A stretch of DNA of 7,280 bases from Candidatus Omnitrophota bacterium. Its GTDB lineage: Bacteria; Omnitrophota; Gorgyraeia; Aquiviventales; Aquiviventaceae. The stretch is taken from the NCBI GenBank assembly GCA_016206585.1, contig JACQRE010000053.1:1-7280 (forward strand). The letters run 5' to 3'. The notes beneath the pieces are model-generated. The model made no database searches. It was not told where the DNA came from and saw only the letters and a program-made list of their open reading frames with translations. The translations under genes were made by a program, and so were the position numbers. Positions 6,639 to 7,280 of this stretch are shown piece after piece. Within the stretch, counting starts at the first letter, position 1. Each line of letters opens with the position of its first letter.

Positions 6639-6991
6639 CACGCGGCTCCTTGGAGGTCGCTGGGATCGCCGAGGATCAGAAACGGCTCGCCCCACTGCTG
6701 AGGATCTTCCATCCGCCACGGCCCCTGGACGGCCAGCGGCCGCAACCGCACGCCGGCATCGCCGCCGTGGAGGAGGAACGCCGTCCCGTCGCCGGAATCG
6801 TCGACCTTCTGCGCGTAGGCCGGGCAGGAGGTCCCGGCGGCAGTCCAGCCGGTCACGGCATACCACGCCGGCACGCCGGTCTGCCGCTCCAGGCGCACCG
6901 CCCCCACGGCCTGCGGGGCGTCCAGGTCATGGAAGACCCGCAGGTCCACGGGGGAGCAGTTGGGATTGTCCGCGATCTCGATGACGATCAT
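6638..6991 (-). CDS. Unrecognised 117-aa protein coupled to the reductase
   Basis: I do not recognise this family. The product begins MIVIEIADNPNCSPVDLRVF and ends in ILGDPSDLQGAA. It is soluble-looking, acidic, rich in short beta-prone stretches (AVRLERQ, PAWYAVTGW, TAFLLHG, EPFLILGD) and tryptophan, and has only two cysteines (12 and 56). It has no signal peptide, no membrane helix and no CxH Rieske motif, so it is not a NirD-type small subunit. Its TGA overlaps the ATG of the reductase (TGATG), the tightest coupling in the window, which suggests roughly equal production and a role with that enzyme, such as an electron-transfer or assembly partner; that is inference from position only. Two TATAAT boxes lie just upstream; from the nearer one the leader would be very short, and no strong ribosome binding site is seen. 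The initiation codon is therefore less certain than the frame. Confidence 0.75.
   Translation of the reverse strand: MIVIEIADNPNCSPVDLRVFHDLDAPQAVGAVRLERQTGVPAWYAVTGWTAAGTSCPAYAQKVDDSGDGTAFLLHGGDAGVRLRPLAVQGPWRMEDPQQWGEPFLILGDPSDLQGAA
6646..6651 (-). promoter_or_regulatory. Ribosome binding site deciding the reductase start
   Basis: AAGGAG on the minus strand, seven bases before the ATG at 6638. It fixes that ATG as the start rather than in-frame codons up to 6866, and it lies inside the last codons of the preceding 117-aa gene, as expected for coupled translation. Confidence 0.85.
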
Positions 6992-7008
6992 GGCTGGTCC
7001 GTGGGGTG

Positions 7009-7027
7009 ATTATAACACGCTATTATA
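7009..7027 (-). promoter_or_regulatory. Probable promoter region of the reductase operon (two TATAAT boxes)
   Basis: On the minus strand two perfect TATAAT hexamers occur 13 bases apart, at 7027-7022 and 7014-7009, in an AT-rich island within GC-rich surroundings. No convincing -35 box stands 16-18 bases upstream of either, so strength or activator dependence is unknown. The nearer box would start transcription roughly 10 bases before the ATG at 6991. A short inverted repeat (tataa at 7011-7015, ttata at 7023-7027) could also serve as an operator half-site pair, but it is too short to be sure. Confidence 0.5.
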
Positions 7028-7042
7028 TGGCCGACGGGGCGG

Positions 7043-7069
7043 CTCCGCCAGCAGTATGTGCCGGCGGAG
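7043..7069 (-). terminator. Stem-loop after the partial right-edge gene; possible terminator without a T-run
   Basis: An 11-base-pair stem on the minus strand, CTCCGCCGGCA with TGCTGGCGGAG, with a CATAC loop and a single G-U pair. It starts 13 bases after the stop codon of the right-edge gene and lies before the TATAAT boxes of the next operon, the usual place for a terminator. No run of T follows on this strand, and none of A precedes it to make a plus-strand terminator, so it may instead protect an mRNA 3' end or be a regulator site. Confidence 0.5.
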
Positions 7070-7082
7070 AGGGCGGAACGGG

Positions 7083-7280
7083 CTAGCCGGAAGCGCGGAT
7101 GGACGGGGGCGCTGGAACGGTCGTCGCGTCGTAGGGCCACGCGGCGTAATCGGTGGTAAACGGGCACTCCAGGCGGTAGCAGCCCTCGTCTTTATCGAGG
7201 CAGTTGACGATCCGCCAGGCGCCATCCTCGTGATGCGCGGCGATGGCCGACACGGGCTTGCCGAGCGGCCTGCACTGGAC
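7083..7280 (-). CDS. Unrecognised Cys-containing protein, C-terminal 65 residues (partial at right edge)
   Basis: The minus-strand frame entering at the right edge stays open for 65 codons and stops at TAG (7085-7083). It reads VQCRPLGKPVSAIA at the start and PYDATTVPAPPSIRASG at the end. Cysteines stand at fragment positions 3, 27, 34 and 39 (NCLDKDEGCYRLEC), a density that could mean metal binding or disulfides. Codon third positions are mostly G or C, and the composition is protein-like, unlike the arginine/proline-rich frames next to it. A stem-loop follows the stop. The start lies outside the window, so length and domain content cannot be judged, and I cannot name the family. It is transcribed towards the reductase operon but is separated from it by the stem-loop and the probable promoter. 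Confidence 0.65.
   Translation of the reverse strand, partial: VQCRPLGKPVSAIAAHHEDGAWRIVNCLDKDEGCYRLECPFTTDYAAWPYDATTVPAPPSIRASG

Noticed and set aside
4989..6701. 570-codon plus-strand ORF
   Set aside because: It lies fully antisense to the siroheme reductase, whose motifs are unmistakable. The product is Arg/Ala/His/Leu-rich with no recognisable motif: a GC-rich shadow frame.
7010..7225. 71-codon minus-strand ORF
   Set aside because: It overlaps, in another frame, the better-supported C-terminal fragment ending at 7083; its Pro/Arg/Ala-rich product crosses the stem-loop and the TATAAT boxes.

Overview
The window is GC-rich bacterial chromosome with dense, short-spaced genes and long spurious antisense frames, as expected at high GC. 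Nothing in it is phage-, plasmid- or transposon-like, apart from one short palindromic repeat. Gene content (leucine biosynthesis, siroheme-type assimilatory reductase, a membrane-fused spermidine-synthase-like protein, Tag glycosylase) suggests a free-living environmental bacterium, but the sequence does not fix the phylum. High-GC lineages such as Acidobacteriota, Gemmatimonadota, Rokubacteria/NC10 or Proteobacteria would all be compatible; this is inference only.

Layout. Left end, plus strand: the 3' part of leuC (from the window edge to 547), followed one base later by leuD (549-1232). LeuD runs at its 3' end into an AT-richer, imperfect palindrome (about 1174-1279) made of four copies of a CCACAGAGACACAGA-like unit. 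Everything to the right is on the minus strand and converges on leuCD. Read in its own direction this strand holds: the C-terminal end of an unrecognised Cys-containing protein (7280-7083), a stem-loop (7069-7043), an AT-rich island with two TATAAT boxes (7027-7009), an unrecognised 117-aa gene (6991-6638), a siroheme/4Fe-4S nitrite/sulfite reductase (6638-4869) coupled to it by a TGATG overlap, a strong intrinsic terminator (4841-4814), a 943-aa fused multi-pass membrane/spermidine-synthase-like protein (4804-1973), the DNA-3-methyladenine glycosylase I gene tag (1940-1365), and a previously easy-to-miss 32-codon membrane microprotein ORF (1372-1274) that overlaps the end of tag and stops inside the palindrome.

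How the pieces work together. LeuC and LeuD form isopropylmalate isomerase. The 117-aa protein and the reductase look like one two-gene transcription unit with its own promoter and terminator. The membrane-fused protein, tag and the microprotein are closely spaced and may be co-transcribed, but they show no metabolic link. The most interesting signals are the palindrome that supplies the C-terminus of LeuD and holds the stop codons of two convergent genes, the microprotein, the loss of the catalytic aspartates in the spermidine-synthase-like domain, and the unrecognised protein coupled to the reductase. I did not find a clear novel defence or mobile system here.
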